NCBI RefSeq assembly: GCF_012935325.2
Contig: NZ_JABBYG020000004.1
Span: 372,001 to 436,000 of the forward strand
Source of the DNA: Paenibacillus sp. PL91
Lineage (GTDB): Bacteria; Bacillota; Bacilli; Paenibacillales; Paenibacillaceae
Length of the DNA: 64,000 nt
Direction: 5' to 3'
Under the pieces are notes generated by a model. It made no database searches. It saw nothing but the letters and a program-made list of their open reading frames with translations, and had not been told where the DNA came from. Each line of letters starts with the position of its first letter. Within the stretch, counting starts at the first letter, position 1. A program made the position numbers and the translations under genes. Shown here piece after piece: positions 30,701 through 39,266 of the stretch.

Positions 30701-33700
30701 ATTGCTTCAGACGATGATATTTCATTCAGCGTGGTGAGGCGACAAGCTGCGGAACCGGATTTATCCCAGCTCATCGAAGCCTTTATCCGGCCGTTCGATT
30801 TGGAGCAGGCACCGCTGCTCCGGGTAGAGCTGATCCAGCTCTCGGAGGAGAAGCATATTCTGCTATGCGACATGCACCACATTATTGCCGACGGCGTGTC
30901 GATGAGCCTCTTCATGAAGGAATTTGCCGAGCTCTATGAAGGCGAGGAGCTGCCATCGCTGCGCATTAGCTACAAGGATTTTGCGGTATGGCTAAGCAGC
31001 GGGGAAGGGAAGTCCACCTTGAAGCGGCAAGAGCAATACTGGCTGGAGGCATTCGCGGAGGAAGTGCCGCTTCTTGCATTGCCGACCGATTACCCGCGAC
31101 CTGCCGTGCAAAGCTTCAAGGGTGCGAATCATGCGGTTCAAGCCGGCAGCGCGCTGAAAAACGCGCTCAATGAAACGGCGGCCCAGACAGGAACGACCTT
31201 ATATATGGTCCTTCTTGCAGCATACAATGTGCTGCTTCACAAATATAGCGGCCAGACCGACATCGTCGTTGGTACGCCGGTGGCGGGGCGTCCGCATGCG
31301 GATGTAGAGCCGATAATCGGCATGTTTGTTAATACGCTAGCCCTGCGCAGCTATCCCGAAGCCTCCAAAAATTTCGGACAGCTGCTGGAGGAAGTGAAGC
31401 AAGCTACGCTAGCGGCGCTGGACAATCAGCACTATCCGTTCAATACGCTGGTAGAAAAGCTGAATCTGCCGCGCGATTTAAGCCGGAATCCGCTCTTTGA
31501 CACGATGTTCAGCTTGCAAAATATCGATATGGGCACGCGGGAGCTGACTGGGCTGCGCATTGAGCCATTCCATTTCGAGGGAGGCGCCGCCAAGTTTGAT
31601 CTATCGCTGGAATCAACGGAAACGGAAGACGACCTTATTATAAGCTTCGAGTACGGAACAGCCCTCTTCAAGCGGGAGACCATTGAACGGATGGGTGACC
31701 ATTTCGTTCGTATTTTGAAAGAGGTTGCCAGTAATTCCGAAGTGCTGCTAGCAGATATCGATATGATGTCCGGAGAAGAAAAAGCGCAATTGACCGAGCG
31801 GTTTAATGATACGGAAGCGGAATTTCCAGCTGAGTCGACGCTATATGAATGGTTTGAGTCTCAAGCGCACAAAACGCCAGATGCCGTCGCTGTATGGGAC
31901 GACAGCCGAACGCTTACGTATCGCGAGCTGAACGCGCAAGCTAATCGTTTGGCGTATAAGCTGCGTAATTGTGGTGTCGGCCCAGACTGCATCGTGCCGC
32001 TTATGCTGGAGCGCGCCGCCGAGATGATCGTCGGCATTCTCGCCATTCAGAAAGCGGGAGGAGCTTATCTGCCCATCGATCCGGACTTTCCGGAAGAGAG
32101 AATGCAGTACATGCTGGAGGATTCCGGAGCAAAATGGCTGCTGACGCAAACGAAGTTTGTGGCAAAAGCGCGGTCACTGCTGGTTGGCGAAGTGATTGAC
32201 CTTAATGATCCAGCGTCCTATGAGGACGGGGAAGCCAGCAACTTAAAGCCGATCGCAGGACCGTGCCATCTTGCTTATGTGATTTATACTTCAGGCTCTA
32301 CAGGCAATCCAAAGGGCGTCATGATCGAGCACAGAGCTGCGATTAATCGTATTCACTGGATGCAAAAGGCGTATCCAATAAACGAAAACGACGTTATTTT
32401 GCAAAAAACACCGTATACCTTCGACGTTTCCGTCTGGGAAATGTTCTGGTGGGGCTTTACCGGAGCGAAGGTTTGCTTCCTGAAGCCGGGAGGGGAGAAG
32501 GACCCGGAGGAAATCGTTCAGGCAATCGAGCGCAGCCGCATAACGACGCTGCATTTTGTTCCATCCATGCTCGGTTTGTTTTTAGATTATGTTGCCCAAG
32601 GTTCGCACGCGGAGCGGCTGTCGAGCCTGCGCCTTTTGTTCGCAAGCGGTGAAGCGCTGCAGCTCGAGCATGTGAGGCGATTCAACAAGGAGCTTTACAG
32701 CAGGCACGGCACTAAATTGATTAACTTGTACGGCCCGACCGAGGCAGCCATCGACGTCTCGTACTTTGACTGCTCGACAAGCGATGTTCCCGGTATCGTT
32801 CCTATAGGAAAACCGATTGATAACATTGGGCTGTATGTGGTGGACGGGAATTTCAATCTGCAGCCGATTGGCATTCCAGGGGAGCTTTGTATAGCTGGTA
32901 TCGGTTTGGCTAGAGGTTATGTGAACAACCCTGCGCTGACAGCAGAGAAGTTTGTAGACAATCCGTTTGCTCCCGGCACAAAAATGTACCGTACAGGCGA
33001 CTTGGCGCGCTGGCTGCCAGACGGAAATGTGGAATATTTGGGCCGGCTTGATTTTCAGGTCAAAATTCGCGGTTACCGCATTGAGCTAGGCGACATCGAA
33101 ACAGCGCTGCAAAGGCATGAGGCCGTACGCGATACGGTCGTTGTCGCCTTGCAGGACAAGGAGAAGCTCAGCTTCCTTTGCGCTTATTTTACGGCTGACC
33201 GCGAGCTAAACGTAAGCGAGCTGCGCGAGCATCTAGGGAACGGACTCCCAGCGTATATGATTCCGTCGCAGTTCGTTCAGCTGGAACGTTTGCCGCTTTC
33301 CTCCAATGGCAAAATAAACAGGAAAGCTTTGCCTGAGCCTGAAGGGCTGCTGGCAACAGGCGCGGCTTATATCGCACCTCGAACGCCAACCGAAGAGCTG
33401 CTTGTCAGCCTGTGGCGAGAGGCTCTTGCCGTTGAACGCGTTGGCGTGCTGGACAGCTTCTTCGCGCTCGGCGGGCACTCGCTCAAAGCGATGGCGCTGC
33501 TCGCGCAGATGCATAAAGCATGCGGAGTTGAGGTTCCGCTTCGCTACCTATTCGAATCGCCTACGATCGAAGCGGCTGCACGCTATATCGACGGGAATGC
33601 CAAGAAAACTTACAGCCCAATCAGACTAGCGCCTAAAAAGGATTTATATGCGGTGTCTTCGGCACAGAAGCGCATGTACATTCTCGACCTGATCGAAGGG

Positions 33701-36700
33701 AAAGGGACGAGCCTTGCCTATAACATGCCGGCTGTCGTTGGATTGGAAGGGATTATCGATGCAGGACGATTTGAACAGGCGCTGCAAAAGCTCGTTGCAA
33801 GGCATGAACCGCTTCGGACTTCCTTCTATTTAGTGAATGGCGAACCGCTTCAACGCGTTCACGATACGGTTGACATGCAGCTCGAGCGCCATCAAGCAAG
33901 CTCCGAGGAAGCGGCAGGTCAATGGATCGAGGAATGGTTCCGGCCATTCGATTTGGCAGAGGCGCCGCTGCTGCGCGCAGCTCTTATCCAAATCACAGAG
34001 CATAAACATGTATTTGCGTATGACATGCATCACATCATTTCGGATGGCGTATCAGGCTCAATCTTCCTGCAGGAGCTCATCAGGCTGTATGAAGGAGAGG
34101 ACCTTCCGGAGCTTATGCTGCACTATAAGGACTTCGCCTTATGGCAGAATGAATGGCTGGAGAGCGAGGCTTTCGCTGAGCAAGAGCAATTCTGGCTGAA
34201 TCAATTCGCTGGTGGAGACGTACCGCTTCTGGAGCTTCCGACCGACTATGCGCGTCCAGCCGTGAAGAGCTTCTCCGGCGCTGTCGCCGCGTTTGAAGCA
34301 AACTCCGATTTGACGGATCGGCTCGAGAGGCTGGCACAACATTCTGGTGCGACCTTGTACATGATATTGCTTGCAGCTTATAAGGTGTTGCTCTCTCGTT
34401 ATTCGGGCAACCCGGATGTCGTGGTCGGAGCTCCAATCGCGGGACGCTCCCATGCCGATACGGCAGGGATGCTCGGCATGTTCGTAAATTCATTGGCCAT
34501 TCGCAGCTCGATATACGGGGAACGTTCCTTCCGGGAGATTCTATCAGACGTGAAGCAAAACGCGCTGAATGCATTCGAGCATCAGGATTATCCGTTTGAA
34601 ATGCTGGTCGAGAAGCTGCAGCTGCCGCGTGATCTAAGCCGCAATCCGCTGTTCGATACCGTGGTGGTTTGGCAAAATGGGGACTCTGAACGAAGCGAAA
34701 CATCCGAGATCTCATATTCGCAAAACGAGCTTCGTATCATACCGTTCGGTCAGGAGCATAACATTTCTAAATTCGATCTGTCCTTGATAGCCGCGCCAGG
34801 CGAAGGCACTTTGCGACTAAGCTTTGAATATTGTACGGACCTCTTCCGGGAGGAGACCATTCACCGGATGACCGGTCATTTCCTGCGCATTCTTGAGGCA
34901 GCTGCTTATTCGCCGGATTCCATCATAGGACAAATCGATTTGATGGCAAACGGGGAAAAGCAGTGGCTCTCCGAAATTAATGCGACCGAGCGCGAATATA
35001 CAGGCACTAGCCTGCTGCATGGTCTGTTCGAGGAGCAGGCAAGCCTGTATCCGTCACAGCCAGCTATCGTGCAAAGGGAGTCATCGCTGTCATACGCGCA
35101 GCTGAATGCAAGGGCGAATCAATTAGCCCGCGTCATTCGAAGCCGCGGCATACAGCGCGGGGATATTGTCGCTATTGCAGCAGATCGATCGATTGAAATG
35201 GTCGTAGGCATGCTTGCCATCATGAAAGCAGGTGCAGCTTACTTGCCGATCGATCCCGATTATCCTGCTGACCGCATCCGTTATTTGCTTGAGGACAGCA
35301 GGACGCCGCTGCTGCTGGCAAAAGCCAGCACGATAGAGGCGGTGGAAATCGAATTCAGCGGCAGCCTGCTTAATCTGGAGTCAGAAGACAGCTACGCTGC
35401 GCCCCAATCGAACCCGGAATGGACGGTTTTGCCGCAGGATCTAGCTTATGTGATCTATACCTCGGGGACAACCGGCAAACCGAAGGGAGTCATGATCGAG
35501 CATCAAAGCATCGCCAATACCGTGAAGTGGAGGCGTGCTGAATTCGGATTCGGGCCGGAGGACAAGGCGCTGCAAATGATGTCATTCTCCTTCGATGCGT
35601 CCGTCATCAGCTTGTTTACGCCGCTTGCTTCAGGTTCGGTCAATTATCTCGTGCCGAATGAAGAAGCGAAGGACCCGGTAGCATTGAAGAAGATGGTATC
35701 CGCCTTTAAAATTACGCATCTAAACGGGGTGCCGAGCTTATTCGGTTCAATCATCCATTTGCTGGAGCCGGAAGAGGCTGCATCCATTCGTCAAATTATG
35801 CTTGGCGGCGAGCCTGTCAGCGGCGGCTTGGTTGCCCAAACGAAGCTTAAAAACGCGAAGGCAGAGCTGGTGAACGAATACGGGCCTACTGAAAGCAGCG
35901 TAATGTCCACCTACATGCGCGGTCTTGAGCCAAATCAAAGCGTTACGATTGGCAAGCCGATTGCCAACACAAAAATATATATTGTGAATGAACGGATGCA
36001 GCAGCAGCCGATTGGAGTTAGAGGGGAGCTTTGCATTGCGGGCATTGGTCTCGCGCGCGGGTATTGGAACCAGCTGGAGCTGACGGAGGAGAAATTCATC
36101 CCTTGTCCATTCGAGCCGGGCGAGCGCATGTACCGGACTGGCGATTCGGCACGCTGGCTGCCAAATGGGATGATTGAATTTACCGGACGCATCGATCAGC
36201 AGGTGAAGGTGCGCGGCTATCGCATAGAGCTTGCTGAAATTGATGCGGTGCTGCTAAAGCAGCCTGACATTCGCGCTGCCTCTGTTCAAGCGCTCGACGA
36301 TGCGAGCGGGCAAAAATATTTATGCGCATATCTAGTCGCAGATAACGAAGAAGCGGTACTCGCAGCCAAAGCTGCCGTTGTTAGAGAGCTTCCTGCTTAT
36401 ATGGTGCCTGCTCATTTCATTCGATTAGAGCGACTTCCATTAACGCCTAACGGCAAGATCGATATGAAGGCATTGCCGCAGCCAGACGTTCATGCCTGGC
36501 GCAAGCCTTATATTGCGCCAAGAAATGAAGAGGAGCAGAAGCTTGCCCAAATTTGGGAGGAGCTGCTAGGCATCCCGCAAGCGGGCATTCACGACAATTT
36601 CTTTGAGGTAGGCGGAAATTCGTTGAAGGCCACCTTGCTTGCGGCAAACGTGTATGAACGACTGCGAGTGGAGCTTCCATTCCTTGCTATCTTCCAGCAG

Positions 36701-37447
36701 CCGACGATTGCGGAGCTTGCCGATTACATCGCGAGCCGCCGCATTCAGCGAAGCGTGGACCAGCCGATTACACTGCTCAATCGTTCAGCAGATCGGCATT
36801 TGTTCTGCTTCCCGCCGATTGCCGGCTACGGCTTCATTTATCAAGAGCTGGGCGCACTTCTGGAAGAGGTCGGCATAGCTGTTTACGGCTTCGATTTCAT
36901 TCATGAGGATGATCGAATCGAGCAGTATGCCGCATACATTCGCAGCGTACAGCCGGAAGGTCCATATCTGCTTCTCGGTTACTCAGCTGGGGGCAACCTA
37001 GCTTTCAATGTAGCCCAAAAGCTTGAATCCGAGGGGAGCAGCGTATCTGATCTCATCATGCTCGATGCCGAGCCTAAGAAGAAAGCGATCAAGCAGAGTG
37101 CTGAGCAAACGGAAGAAGAGGTCGGTAAAATTATCGAGCAGGAAGCAGAAGGCTCGCAATATGGAGCATATCTGCAAAATAATATGATCCGCGATACGAT
37201 TTACCGGCACATCGTGGCCTATATGTCCTTTCTGAATAAGCTTGATAACAAGGGCAAGCTCGCCGCCGACATCCATTTCATCGAGTCCGAAGGCAAGGAT
37301 CTTAGCCTGCTTCAGCGCCAGCTTAACTGGAGCAAGCATACGACCGGCCGTCATATCAAATATAAAGGCGCCGGCACGCACGAGGATATGCTCGAGCCTG
37401 CACATATTACGGCGAATGCGGAATTGATCCGACAGCTGCTTGGCTGA
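24773..37447 (+). CDS. NRPS, four modules plus thioesterase: half-C-A-T-C-A-T-C-A-T-C-A-T-TE
   Basis: Residues 1 to about 265 resemble only the C-terminal half of a condensation domain: no HHxxxDG motif is present. Four A domains follow at about 25590-27050, 28720-30180, 31840-33350 and 35010-36490. Codes: A8 DGTITAEVVK (Tyr-like, same as A3), A9 DAFWIGGTFK (Val, exact), A10 DVWHFSLIDK (Ser), A11 DAINMGEVMK (unassigned). Full C domains sit at about 27380-28690, 30490-31810 and 33640-34970, all with HHIISDG or HHIIADG. There is no E domain. The last carrier has GGNS near 36610. The C-terminal type I thioesterase has GYSAGG with Ser4071, a likely Asp4098 and His4203 in GTHEDML, so it should release and perhaps cyclise the chain. 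T8 has KRGGHS where LGGHS is usual. Confidence 0.95.
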   Translation: MIDKYAQQMLLTSGRYDKEQHFWAQKLQDDIGMSELPRMIIREGSASSAKAASGIGTYLHVVDGAAAAKLKAASSTEYGLFMLLLSGVSYLVHHHASAGQARIGVPVFKQHKDLKEPVNKLLVIHTEYKSEHTFRDWAGHVRQAVSEANEHQNIPFRTLAEYAQIALSEDGIAELPILVMLESVHARSDAADIRSSIAFVFRMDENRLEVAIEYDLQRFSEQNVVSLAAHLNHALKAIETPDVPLSQLALLPEEERQLLLLTFNDTSIDLPQGRTLHGLFEEQVARSPERIAVQFGMERLTYLELNARANRLARTLRARGAAGDTVIAVMAERSNEMIVAILAVMKAGAAYLPIDPAYPKERRDYLIHDSLANLVLAQTHLIAECGAVQTLDLGDEASYDADDSDLAALAGPEHMAYLIYTSGTTGQPKGVMVEHRGVANSIQWRAAEYGLTEQDVVLQLFSFSFDGFVTSFFTPIISGAAVVLVSEEEAKDPLAIRRHIARAGVTHFISVPSLYGVIIDGMKPENAGSLRIVTLAGERIPDSLLERSRKIAPQAELVNEYGPTETSVVATIGRQLKADEAVTIGSPIANTAIYIVNEHLQLMPIGVPGELCIAGAGLARGYWMRPELTAEKFVNCPYLPGERMYRTGDLARWLPDGRIEYVDRIDHQVKIRGYRIELGEIEAAVLSHSTVEEAVVVAYDDANGQKTLCAYLTADDELALLDIKERLAAELPSYMVPTHIVQLDRMPRLPNGKLDRKALPEPDFTSAISGDAAEYTPPLNDTEERLCAMWQELLAVPVIGTKDHFFKRGGHSLKAMTMISQINQAFGIEVPLRVIFESPVIEAISDYIVRQKESGVSHAYSEIEAVTERAYYPVSSAQKRMYVVSSLEGSGTSYNLPGFILIEGELDVPLLQSAFRQLVNRHETLRTRFETVDGEPVQIIEEQAQLHIPYSEADESETERLTEAFVRPFELNAAPLFRVELVKLKENKHLLLYDMHHIISDGVSAGIVVKEFVELYQGTSLEPLRVQYKDYAVWQQERLSSAQLKAQEQYWLNRFSGELPVLDLPTDFPRPPVQSFHGGVVAQLADRPLLDQLQALAKRTNTTLYMVLLAAYNVLLAKYTGKEDIVIGSPTAGRQHADTEPMIGMFVGTLVMRNRPEADKSFASFLQQVKESTLEAFDHQGYPFESLIEKLGLKRDISRNPLFDTMFILQNMDLEATGLPGLSFIPLASEAQVSKFDLSLQAREADEGLLLSAEYSSALYREETVKRMLGHFIEILKSIAARPNGSIRDIEIITGGEKQVILRVFNDSRTAYPRDASLAELFQKQVQLTPVHAALAYRGRQLSYKELNAYANRVAYTLQKSGIGRGQTVGIYADRSLELIVGILGILKAGAAFVTLDPLFPEERIRFMLEDSAASACLTFETKPLTSLHIGWFELTQLMSSEAAEDEDLNAAIAPDDLAYLMYTSGSTGNPKGVMVEQRSVARLVKGTKYASFDSDGRLLLTGSVGFDAITFEIFGALLNGMTLHIVDKHVLLHSEQLAAYIREHRITLMWLTAPLFNQLSEENPGMFAGVRQLIIGGDVLSPRHINRVRRSTPGLTLINGYGPTENTTFSTTFPIDSDFADSIPIGRPISNSTAYIVNEAGHLQPIGVPGELVVGGDGVGRGYANLPEMSAEKFVPNPYEHGARMYKTGDLARWRADGVIEYLGRIDQQVKIRGYRIELSEIDAALLKQPGMKEACVVASEDQNGQKALCAYYVCEAEQDASELRAALAQQLPAYMIPLCFLQLERFPLTANGKIDRRALPKPDFTAAAAQSAGYVPPRTDTESQLAALWEEVLGMQPVGVTDDFFALGGHSLKAMTLIARMKRHFGVDVPLRKLFEAATVEALAIYMDQADKTVQSAIGRAPEQPYYPLSPAQERLFVLSRFEGAGISYNLPRVMTIEGPLEWEHVQHVFRKLVSRHEALRTAFSLVDGEPVQRIASDDDISFSVVRRQAAEPDLSQLIEAFIRPFDLEQAPLLRVELIQLSEEKHILLCDMHHIIADGVSMSLFMKEFAELYEGEELPSLRISYKDFAVWLSSGEGKSTLKRQEQYWLEAFAEEVPLLALPTDYPRPAVQSFKGANHAVQAGSALKNALNETAAQTGTTLYMVLLAAYNVLLHKYSGQTDIVVGTPVAGRPHADVEPIIGMFVNTLALRSYPEASKNFGQLLEEVKQATLAALDNQHYPFNTLVEKLNLPRDLSRNPLFDTMFSLQNIDMGTRELTGLRIEPFHFEGGAAKFDLSLESTETEDDLIISFEYGTALFKRETIERMGDHFVRILKEVASNSEVLLADIDMMSGEEKAQLTERFNDTEAEFPAESTLYEWFESQAHKTPDAVAVWDDSRTLTYRELNAQANRLAYKLRNCGVGPDCIVPLMLERAAEMIVGILAIQKAGGAYLPIDPDFPEERMQYMLEDSGAKWLLTQTKFVAKARSLLVGEVIDLNDPASYEDGEASNLKPIAGPCHLAYVIYTSGSTGNPKGVMIEHRAAINRIHWMQKAYPINENDVILQKTPYTFDVSVWEMFWWGFTGAKVCFLKPGGEKDPEEIVQAIERSRITTLHFVPSMLGLFLDYVAQGSHAERLSSLRLLFASGEALQLEHVRRFNKELYSRHGTKLINLYGPTEAAIDVSYFDCSTSDVPGIVPIGKPIDNIGLYVVDGNFNLQPIGIPGELCIAGIGLARGYVNNPALTAEKFVDNPFAPGTKMYRTGDLARWLPDGNVEYLGRLDFQVKIRGYRIELGDIETALQRHEAVRDTVVVALQDKEKLSFLCAYFTADRELNVSELREHLGNGLPAYMIPSQFVQLERLPLSSNGKINRKALPEPEGLLATGAAYIAPRTPTEELLVSLWREALAVERVGVLDSFFALGGHSLKAMALLAQMHKACGVEVPLRYLFESPTIEAAARYIDGNAKKTYSPIRLAPKKDLYAVSSAQKRMYILDLIEGKGTSLAYNMPAVVGLEGIIDAGRFEQALQKLVARHEPLRTSFYLVNGEPLQRVHDTVDMQLERHQASSEEAAGQWIEEWFRPFDLAEAPLLRAALIQITEHKHVFAYDMHHIISDGVSGSIFLQELIRLYEGEDLPELMLHYKDFALWQNEWLESEAFAEQEQFWLNQFAGGDVPLLELPTDYARPAVKSFSGAVAAFEANSDLTDRLERLAQHSGATLYMILLAAYKVLLSRYSGNPDVVVGAPIAGRSHADTAGMLGMFVNSLAIRSSIYGERSFREILSDVKQNALNAFEHQDYPFEMLVEKLQLPRDLSRNPLFDTVVVWQNGDSERSETSEISYSQNELRIIPFGQEHNISKFDLSLIAAPGEGTLRLSFEYCTDLFREETIHRMTGHFLRILEAAAYSPDSIIGQIDLMANGEKQWLSEINATEREYTGTSLLHGLFEEQASLYPSQPAIVQRESSLSYAQLNARANQLARVIRSRGIQRGDIVAIAADRSIEMVVGMLAIMKAGAAYLPIDPDYPADRIRYLLEDSRTPLLLAKASTIEAVEIEFSGSLLNLESEDSYAAPQSNPEWTVLPQDLAYVIYTSGTTGKPKGVMIEHQSIANTVKWRRAEFGFGPEDKALQMMSFSFDASVISLFTPLASGSVNYLVPNEEAKDPVALKKMVSAFKITHLNGVPSLFGSIIHLLEPEEAASIRQIMLGGEPVSGGLVAQTKLKNAKAELVNEYGPTESSVMSTYMRGLEPNQSVTIGKPIANTKIYIVNERMQQQPIGVRGELCIAGIGLARGYWNQLELTEEKFIPCPFEPGERMYRTGDSARWLPNGMIEFTGRIDQQVKVRGYRIELAEIDAVLLKQPDIRAASVQALDDASGQKYLCAYLVADNEEAVLAAKAAVVRELPAYMVPAHFIRLERLPLTPNGKIDMKALPQPDVHAWRKPYIAPRNEEEQKLAQIWEELLGIPQAGIHDNFFEVGGNSLKATLLAANVYERLRVELPFLAIFQQPTIAELADYIASRRIQRSVDQPITLLNRSADRHLFCFPPIAGYGFIYQELGALLEEVGIAVYGFDFIHEDDRIEQYAAYIRSVQPEGPYLLLGYSAGGNLAFNVAQKLESEGSSVSDLIMLDAEPKKKAIKQSAEQTEEEVGKIIEQEAEGSQYGAYLQNNMIRDTIYRHIVAYMSFLNKLDNKGKLAADIHFIESEGKDLSLLQRQLNWSKHTTGRHIKYKGAGTHEDMLEPAHITANAELIRQLLG

Positions 37448-37466
37448 TCGGGAAAGGAGCTCACCC

Positions 37467-39266
37467 TTGGTTAAGCTGTTCAAGTATATGAAGCCTTACA
37501 GCTTCTGGATTGTACTCAGCATTGCGGCATCATTGACAGTTGCAGCCATCGATATATGGCTGGGATTATTCATTGAAAGGCTTGTAGACGACGCGTCGGG
37601 AAGCTTTGCACACAGCTTTGGCGCAACCCTCAAGCTGCTAGCGGCGCTAACGGTTATTGGTGCCTTAGCGAGCTATGCGATCAAGTACGCGCTGACCCGG
37701 TTCAGCGCGTGCGCCTTGCGCGATATACGCCGCGATATCGTTAGTCATTTGGAGCGAACGACGGTGGCTGCGCTGGAAAGCCGGCACTCTGGAGATTTGG
37801 TATCGCGATTGACGAATGATACGGCGGTGCTTCAGCAATTTTTTATGCTTCATTTTGCAAATCTGTTCTATATGCCGGTCGTCTTTATCGGTGCGCTGAC
37901 GGTGCTGCTCATGACGAGCTGGAAGCTGGTTTTATTTAGTCTCTTGTTTCTTCCCGTTGCGATTGTGGTTACGAGCGTCCTTATATTTCCGATGAACAAG
38001 ATGTCCGAGCAGCTTCAACAGTATTTGGGCTCGTCCAATGCGATCGCGCAGGATACAATCGGCGGCATTCCGATGCTAAAGGCGTTCAATATGTTCAAAG
38101 CGATGTCGTTAAAGTACAAAGCCGCAATGGAGCTCGTTCTTAAGAAAGGCATGCAGGTTGAGAAAAGAAGGGCATTTATTGCTCCTATCAGCCTGCTCCT
38201 CATGTCGAGTCCGATCATTTTCAGCGTGTCATACGGCGGCTATTTGATCGGAGAGGGAGAGCTGTCTGCTGGCAGCATGGTGTTGTTCCTCTATATGCTT
38301 AACTTCCTGATGCAGCCACTATCGATGGCTCCGGTGCTTTCCGCCCAGATACAAGAGGTGAAGGGAGTTGCTAAGCGGCTGTTTGAAATGCTGGAGCTGC
38401 CGCTTGAGCCCTCTGAGCGAGGGGAGCAAACCGTTGATGAGGCTGCCGTACCGATCGAGCTTGATGGCGTATCGTTCCATTATGAAAGCAAGCCTGATGT
38501 GCTTGCGGACATCTCGTTTAAGGCGAAACCGAAGCAGACCGTGGCGTTAGTAGGCCCAAGCGGCAGCGGAAAAAGCACGATTCTAAAGCTGATTTGCGGT
38601 TTTTACGGCATGGAGAAAGAGGCGGATTCGGATGAGGTTGCAAACGGCGTTCGATTGTCCGGCGCCATTCAAGTGTTTGGCCGCCCGCTGCATGAATGGA
38701 ATCCAATGGATCTGCGCGATCAGCTTGCGCTCGTCTCGCAGGATACCTATTTGTTTCCGGTCAGCGTTGCAGAAAATATCGGCTACGGCCGAACTGGAGC
38801 AAGCCGCGAGGCAATTATCCATGCGGCCAAAGCCGCAGGCGCTCATGCCTTTATCGAAACGCTTCCGGAAGGCTACGAGACCGTGCTTGGGGAGCGGGGA
38901 GCTAGGCTGTCCGGCGGAGAACGCCAGCGCCTCGCGATTGCCCGCGCAATGCTGAAGGATGCGCCGATATTGCTGCTTGATGAAGCGACTTCCGCTCTAG
39001 ATACACAGTCGGAGTCTATCGTTCAAGAGGCGCTGGAGCGCGTCATGAACGATAGAACCGTGCTGGTGGTCGCACATCGGCTATCGACGATCATAGAAGC
39101 GGATCTCGTTCTGGTGCTAGATCAAGGCCGAATCGTTGAGCGGGGAACGCATGCGTCCTTGCTGGAACAACGAGGCCTTTACATGAAGCTTTATTATAAG
39201 CAATTCGCCGCTCTTGAAAGCCGCGATGCGATGCAGCTAGCGTCAGGGGAGGGAGCAAGGGGATGA
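37467..39266 (+). CDS. ABC exporter half-transporter (TMD-NBD), likely peptide export
   Basis: The TTG at 37467 is the best start: AAGGAG at 37454-37459 lies seven bases upstream, whereas an earlier in-frame TTG at 37440 overlaps the synthetase and has no site. The roughly 600-residue protein has an N-terminal membrane domain with about six helices and a C-terminal ATPase with Walker A GPSGSGKST, signature LSGGERQRLAIA and Walker B ILLLDEATSALD with the catalytic Glu. It begins 19 bp after the thioesterase gene and overlaps the next ABC gene by four bases, so the two probably form a heterodimeric exporter that exports the peptide or gives self-protection. The substrate is inferred from position only. 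Confidence 0.88.
   Translation: MVKLFKYMKPYSFWIVLSIAASLTVAAIDIWLGLFIERLVDDASGSFAHSFGATLKLLAALTVIGALASYAIKYALTRFSACALRDIRRDIVSHLERTTVAALESRHSGDLVSRLTNDTAVLQQFFMLHFANLFYMPVVFIGALTVLLMTSWKLVLFSLLFLPVAIVVTSVLIFPMNKMSEQLQQYLGSSNAIAQDTIGGIPMLKAFNMFKAMSLKYKAAMELVLKKGMQVEKRRAFIAPISLLLMSSPIIFSVSYGGYLIGEGELSAGSMVLFLYMLNFLMQPLSMAPVLSAQIQEVKGVAKRLFEMLELPLEPSERGEQTVDEAAVPIELDGVSFHYESKPDVLADISFKAKPKQTVALVGPSGSGKSTILKLICGFYGMEKEADSDEVANGVRLSGAIQVFGRPLHEWNPMDLRDQLALVSQDTYLFPVSVAENIGYGRTGASREAIIHAAKAAGAHAFIETLPEGYETVLGERGARLSGGERQRLAIARAMLKDAPILLLDEATSALDTQSESIVQEALERVMNDRTVLVVAHRLSTIIEADLVLVLDQGRIVERGTHASLLEQRGLYMKLYYKQFAALESRDAMQLASGEGARG

Noticed and set aside
34113..34715. 200-codon minus-strand open frame within the fourth synthetase
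   Set aside because: Antisense to the last C domain; arginine/serine-rich composition typical of a shadow frame.
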